NCBI GenBank assembly: GCA_016708465.1
Contig: JADJFT010000009.1
Coordinates: forward strand, 92,920-156,919
Source: Rhodanobacteraceae bacterium
GTDB lineage: Bacteria; Pseudomonadota; Gammaproteobacteria; Xanthomonadales; Ahniellaceae
Reading direction: 5' to 3'
Length of the DNA stretch: 64,000 nt
This document shows positions 1 through 11,266 of the stretch, piece by piece. The notes beneath the pieces were generated by a model that searched no databases, had not been told where the DNA came from, and saw only the letters and a program-made list of their open reading frames with translations. The position numbers were made by a program, and so were the translations under genes. The stretch's first letter is position 1, and each line of letters opens with the position of its first letter.

Positions 1-900
1 CTCGATGCCGCGCGGGCGGTCGCTATTCCAGCCGACCAGCGCATCCTGCACGTGCAAGCGCAGGAATATGTGCTGGACGAACAAGAGGGTATCCGCCATC
101 CCGTCGGCATGATCGGCGTACGCCTCGAAGCGCGTGTGCATGTCATCACTGGCGCGCAGTCGGCATCGCAGAACATCAGCAAGTGCGTATCGCGCGGTAG
201 CTTGAAGGTCGATGATCTGATTCCGTCGCAGCTTGCATCGGCGATGTCGGTGCTGACTCAAGATGAGCGCGATCTCGGCGTTTGTCTCGTCGACATCGGA
301 GCAGGTACCACCGATATCGCGGTGTATACGCAGGGCGCGATGCGCCACACCGCATCGATCGGCATCGCTGGCGACCAAGTGACGAATGACATCGCCTTCG
401 CATTTCGCACACCGACGCCGTTCGCCGAAGAGATCAAGGTCAAGTACGCCTGCGCGCTGGCGCAGTTGGCGCGACCCGAGGAAACCATTGAGGTCGCGAT
501 GGTTGGCGACCGTGCGCCGCGGCGCCTGCAGCGGCAACTGCTCGCCGATGTCGTGCAGAAGCGTTACGAGGAAATCTTCGAGATGGTGCAGGCAGAATTG
601 CGCCGCTCGGGCCTCGAAGAGCTGGTCGCAGCGGGCATCGTGCTCACTGGTGGCGGTTCGAAGATGGAAGGCATCGTCGATCTCGCTGAAGAGCTGTTCC
701 ATATGCCGGTGCGTGTCGGCGTGCCGCAGTACGTCACCGGGCTCGGCGACGTGATCAGCAACCCGGTGTACGCCACTGGCGTCGGTCTGTTGCTCGCGGG
801 CAGCAAACATCCGTCGCTGCGCACTCATTCGCATCCTGCTGGCGAAGCAGTTGGCTCGCTGTGGGGGCGTTTGCGTAAGTGGGTGTCGGGCGAGTTTTGA
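1..900 (+). CDS. ftsA: Cell division protein FtsA, 3' part (start lies before the window)
   Basis: FtsA is the actin-like ATPase that ties the FtsZ ring to the inner membrane and recruits the late divisome. The reading frame is open from base 1, so roughly the first third of the protein is outside the window. The visible part carries the actin-fold phosphate-binding motif (VDIGAGTTDIAV, bases 292-327), the second nucleotide-binding motif GIVLTGGGSKMEG near base 635, and a C-terminal amphipathic helix (SLWGRLRKWVSGEF) that matches the membrane-targeting sequence of the family. It lies 111 bases before ftsZ in the usual dcw-cluster order. Identification is by motif and by close resemblance to remembered E. 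coli FtsA. Confidence 0.96.
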   Translation, partial: LDAARAVAIPADQRILHVQAQEYVLDEQEGIRHPVGMIGVRLEARVHVITGAQSASQNISKCVSRGSLKVDDLIPSQLASAMSVLTQDERDLGVCLVDIGAGTTDIAVYTQGAMRHTASIGIAGDQVTNDIAFAFRTPTPFAEEIKVKYACALAQLARPEETIEVAMVGDRAPRRLQRQLLADVVQKRYEEIFEMVQAELRRSGLEELVAAGIVLTGGGSKMEGIVDLAEELFHMPVRVGVPQYVTGLGDVISNPVYATGVGLLLAGSKHPSLRTHSHPAGEAVGSLWGRLRKWVSGEF

Positions 901-1011
901 GATTTGACACGGTCGCGCGCGGCGCGGCGGTGCAGGGATTCCGCGAACAGCGGAAACGGAGCCGGACGGCGATCCGGTCACAACTAGAGAAGCAGCACTG
1001 GAGGTAGGGAA

Positions 1012-2225
1012 ATGTTTGAATTTGTCGAAACACCAGCACCGAACGCGGTCATCAAGGTCATCGGTGTGGGCGGCGGCGGCGGTAACGCGGTTGCGCACAT
1101 GGTCAACGCTGGCGTCGAGGGTGTGGAATTCATCTGCGCCAACACCGATGCGCAAGCGCTGCGAAATTGCCCGGCCAAGACCACCGAGCAATTGGGCGGC
1201 AACGTCACCAAGGTCTTGGGCGCCGGTGCCAATCCGGAGGTCGGCAAGCAGGCGGCGATGGAAGATCGTGAACGTATCCGCGAATTGCTCACCGGCGCCG
1301 ACATGGCCTTCATCACCTGCGGCATGGGTGGCGGTACCGGAACCGGTGCGGCACCGGTGGTTGCGCAACTTGCGAAAGAAATGGGCATCCTGACCGTCGC
1401 GGTGGTCACCAAACCATTCCCGTTCGAGGGCCGCAAGCGTCAAGAGATTGCGCGCGTCGGCATCGAAGCGCTGTCGCAATATGTCGACTCCCTGATCACC
1501 ATCCCGAACGAAAAGCTGCTCTCCGTCCTTGGTCGCGAGACTTCGCTGTTGTCAGCGTTCAAAGCGGCCAATAACGTGTTGCTGGGCGCAGTGAAGGGCA
1601 TTGCCGATCTGATCACCCGTCCAGGGCTTATCAACGTCGACTTCGCCGATGTACGCACGGTCATGTCCGAGATGGGCATGGCGATGATGGGCACCGGCGT
1701 TGCGCGCGGCGACGATCGCGCCACCGCCGCCGCCGAATTCGCGGTGAACAACAAGCTGCTTGAGGACATCAATCTGTCCGGCGCCTGCGGCATTCTGGTG
1801 AATGTTACCGCTGGCCTGGACCTGAGCATGCGCGAGTTCGACGAGATCGGTCGCACCATTTCCGGGTTTGCGGCCGAGGACGCGACCGTGGTCATGGGCA
1901 CCGTGCTTGATCCGGATATGCACGACGAGATCCGTGTGACGGTGGTGGCGACTGGCCTGAACCGCGTGCAGCCCGCGCGAATGACGGTGCCGGTGGCGAC
2001 CGCGGTCACTCACCCGCCGCGCGTGAGCTTGGTGAATCGTCAACGTCCTGTCGAAACCGACTTCCCGCAGCCGGCGCGCATGGTCGCGGGCATGGGCGGG
2101 CGCGCATCGTCGGTTTCCGCTGCGGCGACGGCACAGCCGTCGGTGCCGGGGACAGCGCGCGTGCACCAGCACCAGTGGACGACTATCTCGACATCCCGGC
2201 TTTCCTGCGCCGCCAGGCTGACTAA
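1012..2225 (+). CDS. ftsZ: Cell division protein FtsZ (C-terminal linker frameshifted)
   Basis: FtsZ is the tubulin-like GTPase that forms the division ring. The start ATG follows a strong ribosome site (GGAGGTAGGGAA). The GTP-binding T4 motif GGGTGTG and the T7 loop region are intact. The uninterrupted frame runs on to base 2334 with an implausible tail, whereas the canonical FtsZ/ZipA-binding end (DYLDIPAFLRRQAD, stop TAA 2223-2225) is present in another frame. One lost base in the variable linker, roughly 2100-2165, restores a protein of about 404 residues, which is normal for the family. The gene is essential, so a sequencing or assembly deletion is the likely cause. Confidence 0.95.
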
Positions 2226-2442
2226 CAACCCAGCGAGGGCGGCACGTCCGCCCGGACGGGAAACCTGCCTCCGCCCCGAGCTGTCGCCGCAGCCCGGGGC
2301 TCAGCCTCCCGTCCGTGGCCGACCTATGTTGTAAAAACACAACAAAGTAATGTCTTTTCGCTGGCGGCCCGGTTCCAAGGGCAGAAATCATCATGCTAAG
2401 GTTGCCGGAATACGACGTCCCGCGGACGAGGTTTTCCTTCGC
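2226..2442 (+). promoter_or_regulatory. ftsZ-lpxC intergenic region with inverted repeats
   Basis: This 217-base gap has no supported gene. It holds a 9-base inverted repeat, CGGACGGGA at 2253-2261 and TCCCGTCCG at 2307-2315, which could form the base of a long stem after ftsZ. Next comes an AT-rich stretch with a short inverted repeat (TGTTGT / ACAACA, about 2328-2345), then a more ordinary leader into lpxC. A terminator for ftsZ plus an lpxC promoter is the simplest reading; I cannot assign exact promoter boxes. Confidence 0.3.
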
Positions 2443-3352
2443 ATGATCAAGCAACGCACTCTGAAGAACGTCATCCGCGCAACCGGTGTCGGCATTCACA
2501 CTGGTCAAAAGGTTTATCTGACCTTACGTCCGGCGGCTCCTGATGCTGGCATCGTGTTTCGCCGCGTCGATCTGGCCGAGCCTGTCGACATCAAGGCGTG
2601 TGCGGAAAACGTCGGTGCGATCGCGATGTCGACCACGCTGCTCAAGGATGGTGTGCGCATCTCGACGGTCGAGCATTTGCTGTCAGCGATGGCCGGTCTC
2701 GGGATCGACAATGCCTATGTCGACGTCAGTGCTTCCGAAGTGCCGATCATGGACGGCAGCGCTGGACCTTTCGTATTTCTGCTGCAGTCTGCTGGAATCG
2801 AAGAGCAAAACGTCGCCAAGCGCTTCATTCGCATCAAGAAATCGGTCACTGTCCGTGACGGCGACAAGTGGGCACGATTCGATCCATTCGACGGTTTCAA
2901 GGTCGGATTCACGATCGACTTCGATCACCCGATCTTCACCCGCAAGACGTCGTCGGCCGAGATCGATTTTTCGACGACGTCGTTCGTCAAGGAAGTCAGT
3001 CGCGCCCGTACGTTCGGGTTTATGCGTGATATCGAGATGTTGCGCGAGCGCAATCTCGTACTCGGCGGCAGCATGGACAATGCCGTCGTATTGGATGATT
3101 ACCGTGTCTTGAACGAAGACGGCCTGCGCTACGAGGATGAATTCGTAAAGCACAAGATCCTCGACGCGATCGGTGATCTTTACCTGCTCGGCCACAGCCT
3201 GATCGGCGCCTTTATGGTTACAAGTCAGGACACCAGTTGAACAATCTGTTGTTGCGTACGCTGGTGGCGGATAGCAAGGCTGGGAAGAGATTACGTTCAA
3301 CGACTCGGCGGACGCGCCGATTTCCTACGCGCATCCAGCGCAGGCGATCTGA
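2443..3352 (+). CDS. lpxC: UDP-3-O-acyl-N-acetylglucosamine deacetylase LpxC (two frameshifts near the 3' end)
   Basis: LpxC removes the acetyl group from UDP-3-O-acyl-GlcNAc, the committed zinc-dependent step of lipid A synthesis in the cytosol. Start ATG 2443 gives the family N-terminus MIKQRTLKNVIRATGVG. The zinc ligands are visible: His78 in VEHLLSA and the HKILDAIGD motif (His and Asp). The open frame stops early at 3240, but the usual C-terminus continues in other frames: one base is missing in the T run before YGYKSGHQLNNLLL (about 3213), and another before WEEITFNDSADAPISYA (about 3280). Rejoined, the protein ends at TGA 3350-3352. Both shifts fit one-base deletions; the essential enzyme is presumably intact in the organism. 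Confidence 0.95.
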
Positions 3353-3430
3353 GGGCGCACGCAAGAATTTGACAAGAGTTTGAATCGAGGCCGCCGTGTG
3401 CGGCACGCCGGAAAATCGGCGCAGGAAGCA

Positions 3431-3760
3431 CTATTCGGCAAGGGATGCCAAACGCGATAACAGTTCCCGAAGTTCGGGATCCGTTGTCGCGGCTGCTGCG
3501 GCACTAAGGTGCTTTGCAGCGGCAGGGGAAAGCGGTTTCGCGGGTGTTTCCGATGGAACGGAGAACTCAGGCGCCGTTTTTACCACCAGTTTGGTCAGCG
3601 GTACCGGCCAGAATGCGGCAGCAAGCGCGAGTAATCGCGACTGCTCGGTGCGCAGTCTTGCCGCCACCGCCGGCTGGCCGGTGACCAACACCAGCGTTTC
3701 CGAACGCACGTTGGCGACGCAAAACCACGTCGCCCAAGGTTCGGAAAGCTGGCGACGCAA
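3431..3760 (-). CDS. DUF721 (DciA-like) protein
   Basis: The short protein contains the DUF721 core (CVANVRSETLVLVTGQPAVA followed by a helix RLRTEQSRLLAL). DUF721 members such as DciA load or regulate the replicative helicase DnaB in many bacteria that lack DnaC, so this is a plausible role but not shown here. It is convergent with lpxC and divergent from the peptidase gene, a position typical of Xanthomonadales. The start is unsure: TTG at 3760 is the best in-frame codon, yet the frame is open further upstream with DUF721-like residues (PKQLDSRLRRQLSEPW), so the true protein may be about 15-20 residues longer. The C-terminal part after the core is Ala/Pro rich. Confidence 0.7.
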   Translation of the reverse strand: MRRQLSEPWATWFCVANVRSETLVLVTGQPAVAARLRTEQSRLLALAAAFWPVPLTKLVVKTAPEFSVPSETPAKPLSPAAAKHLSAAAAATTDPELRELLSRLASLAE

Positions 3761-3802
3761 ACGGGAATCGAGCTGCTTTGGCCATACCGACAGGTTAAAC
3801 GA

Positions 3803-4734
3803 ATGAACATCATCATTGTCGCAAAACCCGATGCCGGTACCCGCGTCTTCAGTCTGTCGGACAAGCGCGCGTGCGCACGGCGGCCGGTATCGCCTTGGGC
3901 GCAGTTGTGTTCGGGCTGTTCGCGCTGGGTGCGTGGTTCGGCGCTGCCTTCATCGGGCCGCGCCATTTGCGCGACCAATTGACTGGCACACGCCATGAAC
4001 TGGTCCAGCAGCAAGGTGAAGTCGAGCGACTGAACGATGTCGTCTCGCGCGACATGAATGCGTTGACGCTGCGCATTGGCCGTATTCAGGCCGAAACTAC
4101 CCGACTGAATGCGCTCGGTGGTCGATTGGCGAAGTTGGGCAAGATTGACGACGGCGAGTTCAACTTCGGTTCTGAACCGGATATCGGCGGCCCGGAGAGT
4201 GGCGGCTTGATGATGACCTCAGCACCGGCGCAGATCTCGACGGAAATTGGTCGTCTTGAGCGCCAGTTGGCATCGCAGTCGCGTCAGCTCAGCGTGTTGG
4301 AGGAATTGCTTGCCGGTCGCGAACTCGACGCCAGCCTGATGCCGTCCGGTACGCCGGTGCGCGCCGGCTATATCTCATCGCCTTACGGTCGCCGATCTGA
4401 TCCATTTTCTGGCGCAGCGGACTTCCATCCAGGTATCGATTTCGACGGCGATTACGGCACCGAAATTTTGGCGGTCGGCTCGGGCGTGGTGTCGTTCGCC
4501 GGCGTCAAGTCAGGCTATGGCAACACGATCGAAATCGATCACGGCAATGGTTACGTCACCCGCTACGGTCATAACTCGAAGAATCTTGTCGCAGTGGGCG
4601 ATCCGGTTCGTGATGGTGATGTGATCGGCAAGGTCGGCTCGACCGGGCGATCTACCGGAACGCATGTACACTTCGAAGTCTGGCGCGACGGCCGAGTCGT
4701 CAATCCGAACGAATTCGTGCGCCAACCAGGTTGA
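3803..4734 (+). CDS. M23-family (LytM) metallopeptidase, membrane-anchored (frameshift near the start)
   Basis: This is a cell-wall endopeptidase-type protein: an N-terminal membrane segment (GIALGAVVFGLFALGAWFG), a periplasmic coiled coil (about residues 45-85 and 130-155), and a C-terminal LytM domain. The zinc ligands of M23 are visible (FHPGIDFDG with His and Asp; GTHVHFEV with the HxH pair), so it looks catalytically competent. A start at GTG 3871 leaves out a cytoplasmic tail found in homologues; ATG 3803 gives MNIIIVAKPDAGTRVFSLSD and joins the main frame if one base was lost near 3868 in a GCGCGC tract. The gene sits directly upstream of secA, as in other Xanthomonadales. Confidence 0.85.
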
Positions 4735-4782
4735 TCGCGCTTGTAATTGTCGCGACCGACCCCAAACGTGAAGTTTTCGTGG

Positions 4783-4802
4783 GGCCGCCTGCCCAGGCGG
4801 CC
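4783..4802 (+). terminator. Rho-independent-type terminator after the M23 peptidase
   Basis: A perfect 9-base-pair stem (GGCCGCCTG / CAGGCGGCC, two-base loop) is followed by TTCTCGTTT. It lies about 50 bases after the stop codon and about 40 before secA, so it separates the two transcripts. Confidence 0.6.
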
Positions 4803-4840
4803 TTCTCGTTTCCGGATTCCACACCTTACGCGTTGAGACC

Positions 4841-7558
<2,718 letters not shown>

Positions 7559-7587
7559 TGCAGCACTGACGCAGCGGCGATCGCAGC

Positions 7588-8523
7588 ATGCTTGTCGTCG
7601 CTGCCATTCTGGAAGATGCTTCGGGGCGGGTGTTGCTCGCGCAGCGTCCGGCTGGAAAGCAACACGCCGGTTTGTGGGAATTTCCCGGCGGCAAGATCGA
7701 ATTGGGCGAGTCGGGCTTCGATGCACTGCGCCGCGAACTACACGAAGAACTTGGCATCGACATCGTCTCGGCATCGCGCTTCATGTGCGTACGGCGACAG
7801 CGGTCGTTCGGCACGCTCGTGCTGGATGCTTGGCGAGTATCTGCATGGCTTGGTGAAGCCGTCGCGAACGAGCACAGCGCGCTGATCTGGCGACATCCAC
7901 AGGAGGCATCGACACTGCCGTTATGTGAAGCCGATGTGCCGATTTGCCGTGCCGCTGGGTGGCCAGCCCGCTACGCGATCACGCCGGACCCTGGCAGCGA
8001 AGTATCGGAACACTACCTTGCCCAGATCAAGGATGGGCTTCGTCGCGGTATCGGCTTGCTGCAATGGCGCGCGCCCTCGTTGGCTGCCGCGAAGTATCGA
8101 GAGGCGGCGATCACGCTGCGCACGCTGGCGCACGCCCACGGCGCCCGGCTATTGCTCAATGCCACCCCGGAACTCGCGCTCGAACTCGGCGCCGACGGTG
8201 TTCATTTGAACGCGGCACGACTGCGATCGACGGCCCCATCATCACTCTCGTGTGCGGCAAATTTCCTAGTTGCCGCCTCGGTGCATGATGCGCAGGAGCT
8301 CGCACAAGCGGAAGCGATCGGTGCCGACTTCGTGGTGATCTCGCCGGTTCGGGCGACGCCCTCGCATCCGTTGGCAACGCCGATCGGATGGAACGGATTT
8401 CAGTCGCTGTTGATGCGCGGAGATTTACCAGCCTACGCTTTGGGTGGCCTCGGTCCCGAGGATGTGACGGAGGCGCGTCAGCAAGGTGCGTTGGGTGTGG
8501 CCGGGATCAGTGCTTTCTGGTGA
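7588..8523 (+). CDS. Nudix hydrolase (MutT-like) fused to a ThiE/TenI-like domain
   Basis: Residues 1-130 form a MutT-type Nudix domain with a complete Nudix box (GGKIELGESGFDALRRELHE plus ELGI), expected to hydrolyse 8-oxo-dGTP or a related nucleotide. Residues 150-311 form a TIM-barrel domain of the thiamine-phosphate synthase type (LLQWRAPSLAA, GADGVHLNAARL, ADFVVISPVRATPSHP, ALGGLGPEDV). The ThiE loop that normally carries a conserved Lys (TxTKP) reads TPSHP, so thiamine phosphate synthase activity is doubtful. The fusion is common in Gammaproteobacteria. The 3' end overlaps the convergent coaE by 17 bases. Confidence 0.88.
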   Translation: MLVVAAILEDASGRVLLAQRPAGKQHAGLWEFPGGKIELGESGFDALRRELHEELGIDIVSASRFMCVRRQRSFGTLVLDAWRVSAWLGEAVANEHSALIWRHPQEASTLPLCEADVPICRAAGWPARYAITPDPGSEVSEHYLAQIKDGLRRGIGLLQWRAPSLAAAKYREAAITLRTLAHAHGARLLLNATPELALELGADGVHLNAARLRSTAPSSLSCAANFLVAASVHDAQELAQAEAIGADFVVISPVRATPSHPLATPIGWNGFQSLLMRGDLPAYALGGLGPEDVTEARQQGALGVAGISAFW

Positions 8524-9112
8524 ACGCGGCCTGCCAGCCAATCCAGGCTGCGTCGATACGAGATTGCAATTGCGCCAGCGTACCGTCGTTCGCGATGACC
8601 TCATCGGCGATTGCCAGTCGGCGTGAACGCGGAGCCTGCGCCGAAATCATCTTCTGTGCGAGCTCGGCGTCGATCCGGTCGCGTTGCATGAGGCGTGTCT
8701 GCTGGATCGCTGCGCGTGCATCGACCATCACCGTGCGATTGACCCAGTCGTAGTGCCCGCTCTCGACCAGCAAAGGGATCGCCAACACGACGATACCGTC
8801 GCCGGCTTCGGCGCCGCGCTTTAACGCTTCGCGCACGCGCGGATGAACGATCGACTCCAGTACGTGGCGGTCGTCGGTGCTCGCAAAAATGCGTTCGCGC
8901 ATGGCGCGGCGATTGAGCGAGCCGTCCGCTTGCAACACCGATGGGCCGAAGCGCGCAGTGATCTCTGTCAAGCCCGATGTGCCGAGTGCGACGACGTCGC
9001 GGCTAACTTGGTCGGCATCGAAAATCGTTGCGCCGAGTAAACGTAAGCGATCGCTGACCGCGGTCTTGCCCGACGCGACGCCGCCAGAGAGCGCAATCAC
9101 GAACACCGCCAT
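8507..9112 (-). CDS. coaE: Dephospho-CoA kinase
   Basis: CoaE phosphorylates the ribose 3'-hydroxyl of dephospho-CoA in the last step of coenzyme A synthesis. The 201-residue protein has the usual length. The P-loop is visible near the N-terminus (LSGGVASGKTAVSDRL), followed by the DADQVSRDVV motif and the lid region with NRTMV-like and RDRIDAELAQKMISAQ sequences typical of CoaE. It starts 3 bases after the pilD stop and is the last gene of the pilB-pilC-pilD-coaE operon, the standard gammaproteobacterial order. Confidence 0.95.
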   Translation of the reverse strand: MAVFVIALSGGVASGKTAVSDRLRLLGATIFDADQVSRDVVALGTSGLTEITARFGPSVLQADGSLNRRAMRERIFASTDDRHVLESIVHPRVREALKRGAEAGDGIVVLAIPLLVESGHYDWVNRTVMVDARAAIQQTRLMQRDRIDAELAQKMISAQAPRSRRLAIADEVIANDGTLAQLQSRIDAAWIGWQAAFTRKH

Positions 9113-9115
9113 GGC

Positions 9116-9991
9116 TCAGTAAAGACCCATCGTGTGTTTGTAGGTTGCGATAATCCAGTCACCGTAGAGGAACTGCAGCCAACCGGCGATCGCGAGGAAG
9201 GGGCCGAACGGAATCGGTGTCTGCCGATCGCGGCCTTTGGCAATCAGCATCGCACTGCCGATTACGGCGCCCACCAAGGACGACATCAGGACAACTGGAA
9301 TCAAGCCTTGTGGGCCGACGAAGGCGCCGAGCGCGGCCAGCAGTTTGAAGTCACCGAAACCCATGCCTTCCTTGCCGGTGACCAACTTGAACAACCAATA
9401 GACGCTCCACAGGCTCATATAACCGAGCGCGGCGCCCCAAATGGCCTGTGCCGGGGACACGTACAGTGATGCGGTCGCAGCGGATAGTAAACCGAGCCAC
9501 AGTGCCGGCAAGGTGAACTGATCCGGCAGCAGAGTGGTGCGGAAATCGATGCCCGAGGCGGCAATAAGAACCCAAGTCAGCAGCAGTGCAATGCCGCCTT
9601 CCCAGCCCGAGCCGAAGTGCCAGATGACCGCGGCAGAGGCGACGCCGGTCAGCAGTTCCACCAGCGGATACTGAATCGAGATCGGTGCCTTGCACGACCG
9701 ACACCGACCGCGTAGTGCCGCATAACTCAGCACCGGAATATTCTCGTACCAAGACAACTGATGCCCGCACTTGGGGCAGCGCGAACGATCCGCGACCAGA
9801 CCGGGCGGCGGTGTGTCTTGGGTTTCCGGTAACTCCAGAATCTCGCGGGCCTCGCGCTTCCACGCGAATTCCAAGCGCGGCGGCGTACGCAGAATCACGA
9901 CATTCAGGAAGCTGCCGATCACCAGGCCCAAAACAAATACGGCGGCCACCAAGGCCGCCGTATTTGCGAACAACCAGTCAAACGCAAGCAT
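9116..9991 (-). CDS. pilD: Prepilin leader peptidase / N-methyltransferase PilD
   Basis: PilD cleaves the leader of type IV prepilins and type II secretion pseudopilins in the inner membrane and methylates the new N-terminal Phe. The 291-residue protein begins with a membrane segment. It then has the cytosolic zinc-binding domain with paired cysteines (CPKCGHQLSWYENIPVLSY and CRSCKAPIS), then multiple membrane helices holding the two catalytic aspartates (ASGIDFRTTLLPD and GFGDFKLLAALGAF). The pilins encoded at 15390-16517 have matching leaders, so the substrates are adjacent. The gene is separated by 6 bases from pilC and 3 from coaE, indicating one operon. Confidence 0.96.
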   Translation of the reverse strand: MLAFDWLFANTAALVAAVFVLGLVIGSFLNVVILRTPPRLEFAWKREAREILELPETQDTPPPGLVADRSRCPKCGHQLSWYENIPVLSYAALRGRCRSCKAPISIQYPLVELLTGVASAAVIWHFGSGWEGGIALLLTWVLIAASGIDFRTTLLPDQFTLPALWLGLLSAATASLYVSPAQAIWGAALGYMSLWSVYWLFKLVTGKEGMGFGDFKLLAALGAFVGPQGLIPVVLMSSLVGAVIGSAMLIAKGRDRQTPIPFGPFLAIAGWLQFLYGDWIIATYKHTMGLY

Positions 9992-9997
9992 GAGCGA

Positions 9998-11263
9998 TCA
10001 AACCACCGCGCCGAGCTTGAAGATCGGCAGATACATGGCGATCACGAGACTGCCGACCATGCTGCCGATAATGACGATAATGAAGGGTTCGAGCAGGCTT
10101 GTGAGCGTATCGACCGCGTTATTGACCTCACGCTCGTAGAACTCAGCGACCTTGAACAGCATGGTATCGAGGGCACCCGCTTCTTCGCCGATCGAAGTCA
10201 TTTGTTCGACCATGGTCGGGAACAGGTTGACTTGGCGCATCGAAATCGCCAGCGAGTAGCCGACGGCGACGTCTTCCTTCATTTTCAGGACCGCTTGGGA
10301 ATAGATGATGTTGCCGGTGGCTCCAGCCACGGTTTCCAGCGCCTCCACCAGCGGCACGCCCGACTTGAAAGTCAGCGCCAAGGTACGCGCGAAACGCGCC
10401 ACAGCCGAGGCGTGCAAAATGCCGCCGATGACCGGCAATTTGAGCAAGATACGAGCGATTAGGTGTTGCATGGCGTTGGAGCGCCGATATGCCTCGACAA
10501 ATGCATATCCCGCGCCCATGGCGATTAAGAGAATCGCCCACCAATAACCGACGACGAACTCGGACATGCCCAATACCAACAACGTGAAGGCCGGCAGGTC
10601 GGCGCCAAAACTCGCAAATACCGTCTTGAATTGTGGGACGACAAAAATCAGCAGCACGGCGCTGACAATAATCGCGACGGCGATGACTGCCGCAGGATAA
10701 AACAGCGCTTTCTTGATCTTTCCTTTCAGTGCTTCGATATTTTCCTTGTAGCTTGCGACGGTATCCAAAACGGTATCGAGGACGCCCGCCGACTCGCCCG
10801 CCTTGACGAGGTTGCGATACAGCTCGTCGAAATACAGCGGGTGACGGCCGATCGCTTCATGCAGGCTGGAGCCGCCCTCGATATCGGATTTGATCGCGTT
10901 CAGCATGTTCGCCAGAGCGGCATTCTTCGTGCCCGAGGCAATCAGGTCGAAGGCTTGCACCATGGGCACGCCGGACGCCATCATCGTCGCGATCTGGCGG
11001 CTGAAGGTCGCGATGTCCTGCGCGGTGATTTTGCCCCGCTTCGCAAACAAGCCGGCTTTTCGCTCGGCGACCTTGCTCGGATTGATCCCTTGCTTGCGTA
11101 GATCGGCCTTCGCCAGATTCACGTTTTTTGCGCGAACCTCGCCGTGCATCTTCTTTCCGCGCTTGTCGGTACCTTCCCATTTGAATACGGGCATGGTCTC
11201 GCCACGTTGAACAGGCGCAGGAGCTTTTCGAGTTGCAGTCTTGGTTGCGGTCGCAGTTGCCAT
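9998..11263 (-). CDS. pilC: Type IV pilus inner-membrane platform protein PilC
   Basis: PilC is the polytopic inner-membrane platform that couples the PilB/PilT motors to pilin assembly. The 421-residue protein has two tandem GspF/T2SSF domains, each followed by hydrophobic helices (AVIAVAIIVSAVLLIFVVP; the last helix near the C-terminus is IIVIIGSMVGSLVIAMYLPI). The N-terminus has a short Ala/Thr-rich extension before the conserved MPVFKWEGTDKRGKKMHGEV, so translation might also begin there (about base 11194). It is 3 bases after the pilB stop and 6 before pilD. Confidence 0.96.
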   Translation of the reverse strand: MATATATKTATRKAPAPVQRGETMPVFKWEGTDKRGKKMHGEVRAKNVNLAKADLRKQGINPSKVAERKAGLFAKRGKITAQDIATFSRQIATMMASGVPMVQAFDLIASGTKNAALANMLNAIKSDIEGGSSLHEAIGRHPLYFDELYRNLVKAGESAGVLDTVLDTVASYKENIEALKGKIKKALFYPAAVIAVAIIVSAVLLIFVVPQFKTVFASFGADLPAFTLLVLGMSEFVVGYWWAILLIAMGAGYAFVEAYRRSNAMQHLIARILLKLPVIGGILHASAVARFARTLALTFKSGVPLVEALETVAGATGNIIYSQAVLKMKEDVAVGYSLAISMRQVNLFPTMVEQMTSIGEEAGALDTMLFKVAEFYEREVNNAVDTLTSLLEPFIIVIIGSMVGSLVIAMYLPIFKLGAVV

Positions 11264-11266
11264 GGC

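Noticed and set aside
2100..2334. A genuinely divergent FtsZ C-terminus or programmed frameshift
   Set aside because: The canonical C-terminal peptide is present in the other frame and there is no slippery site; many other genes in the window show the same type of break.
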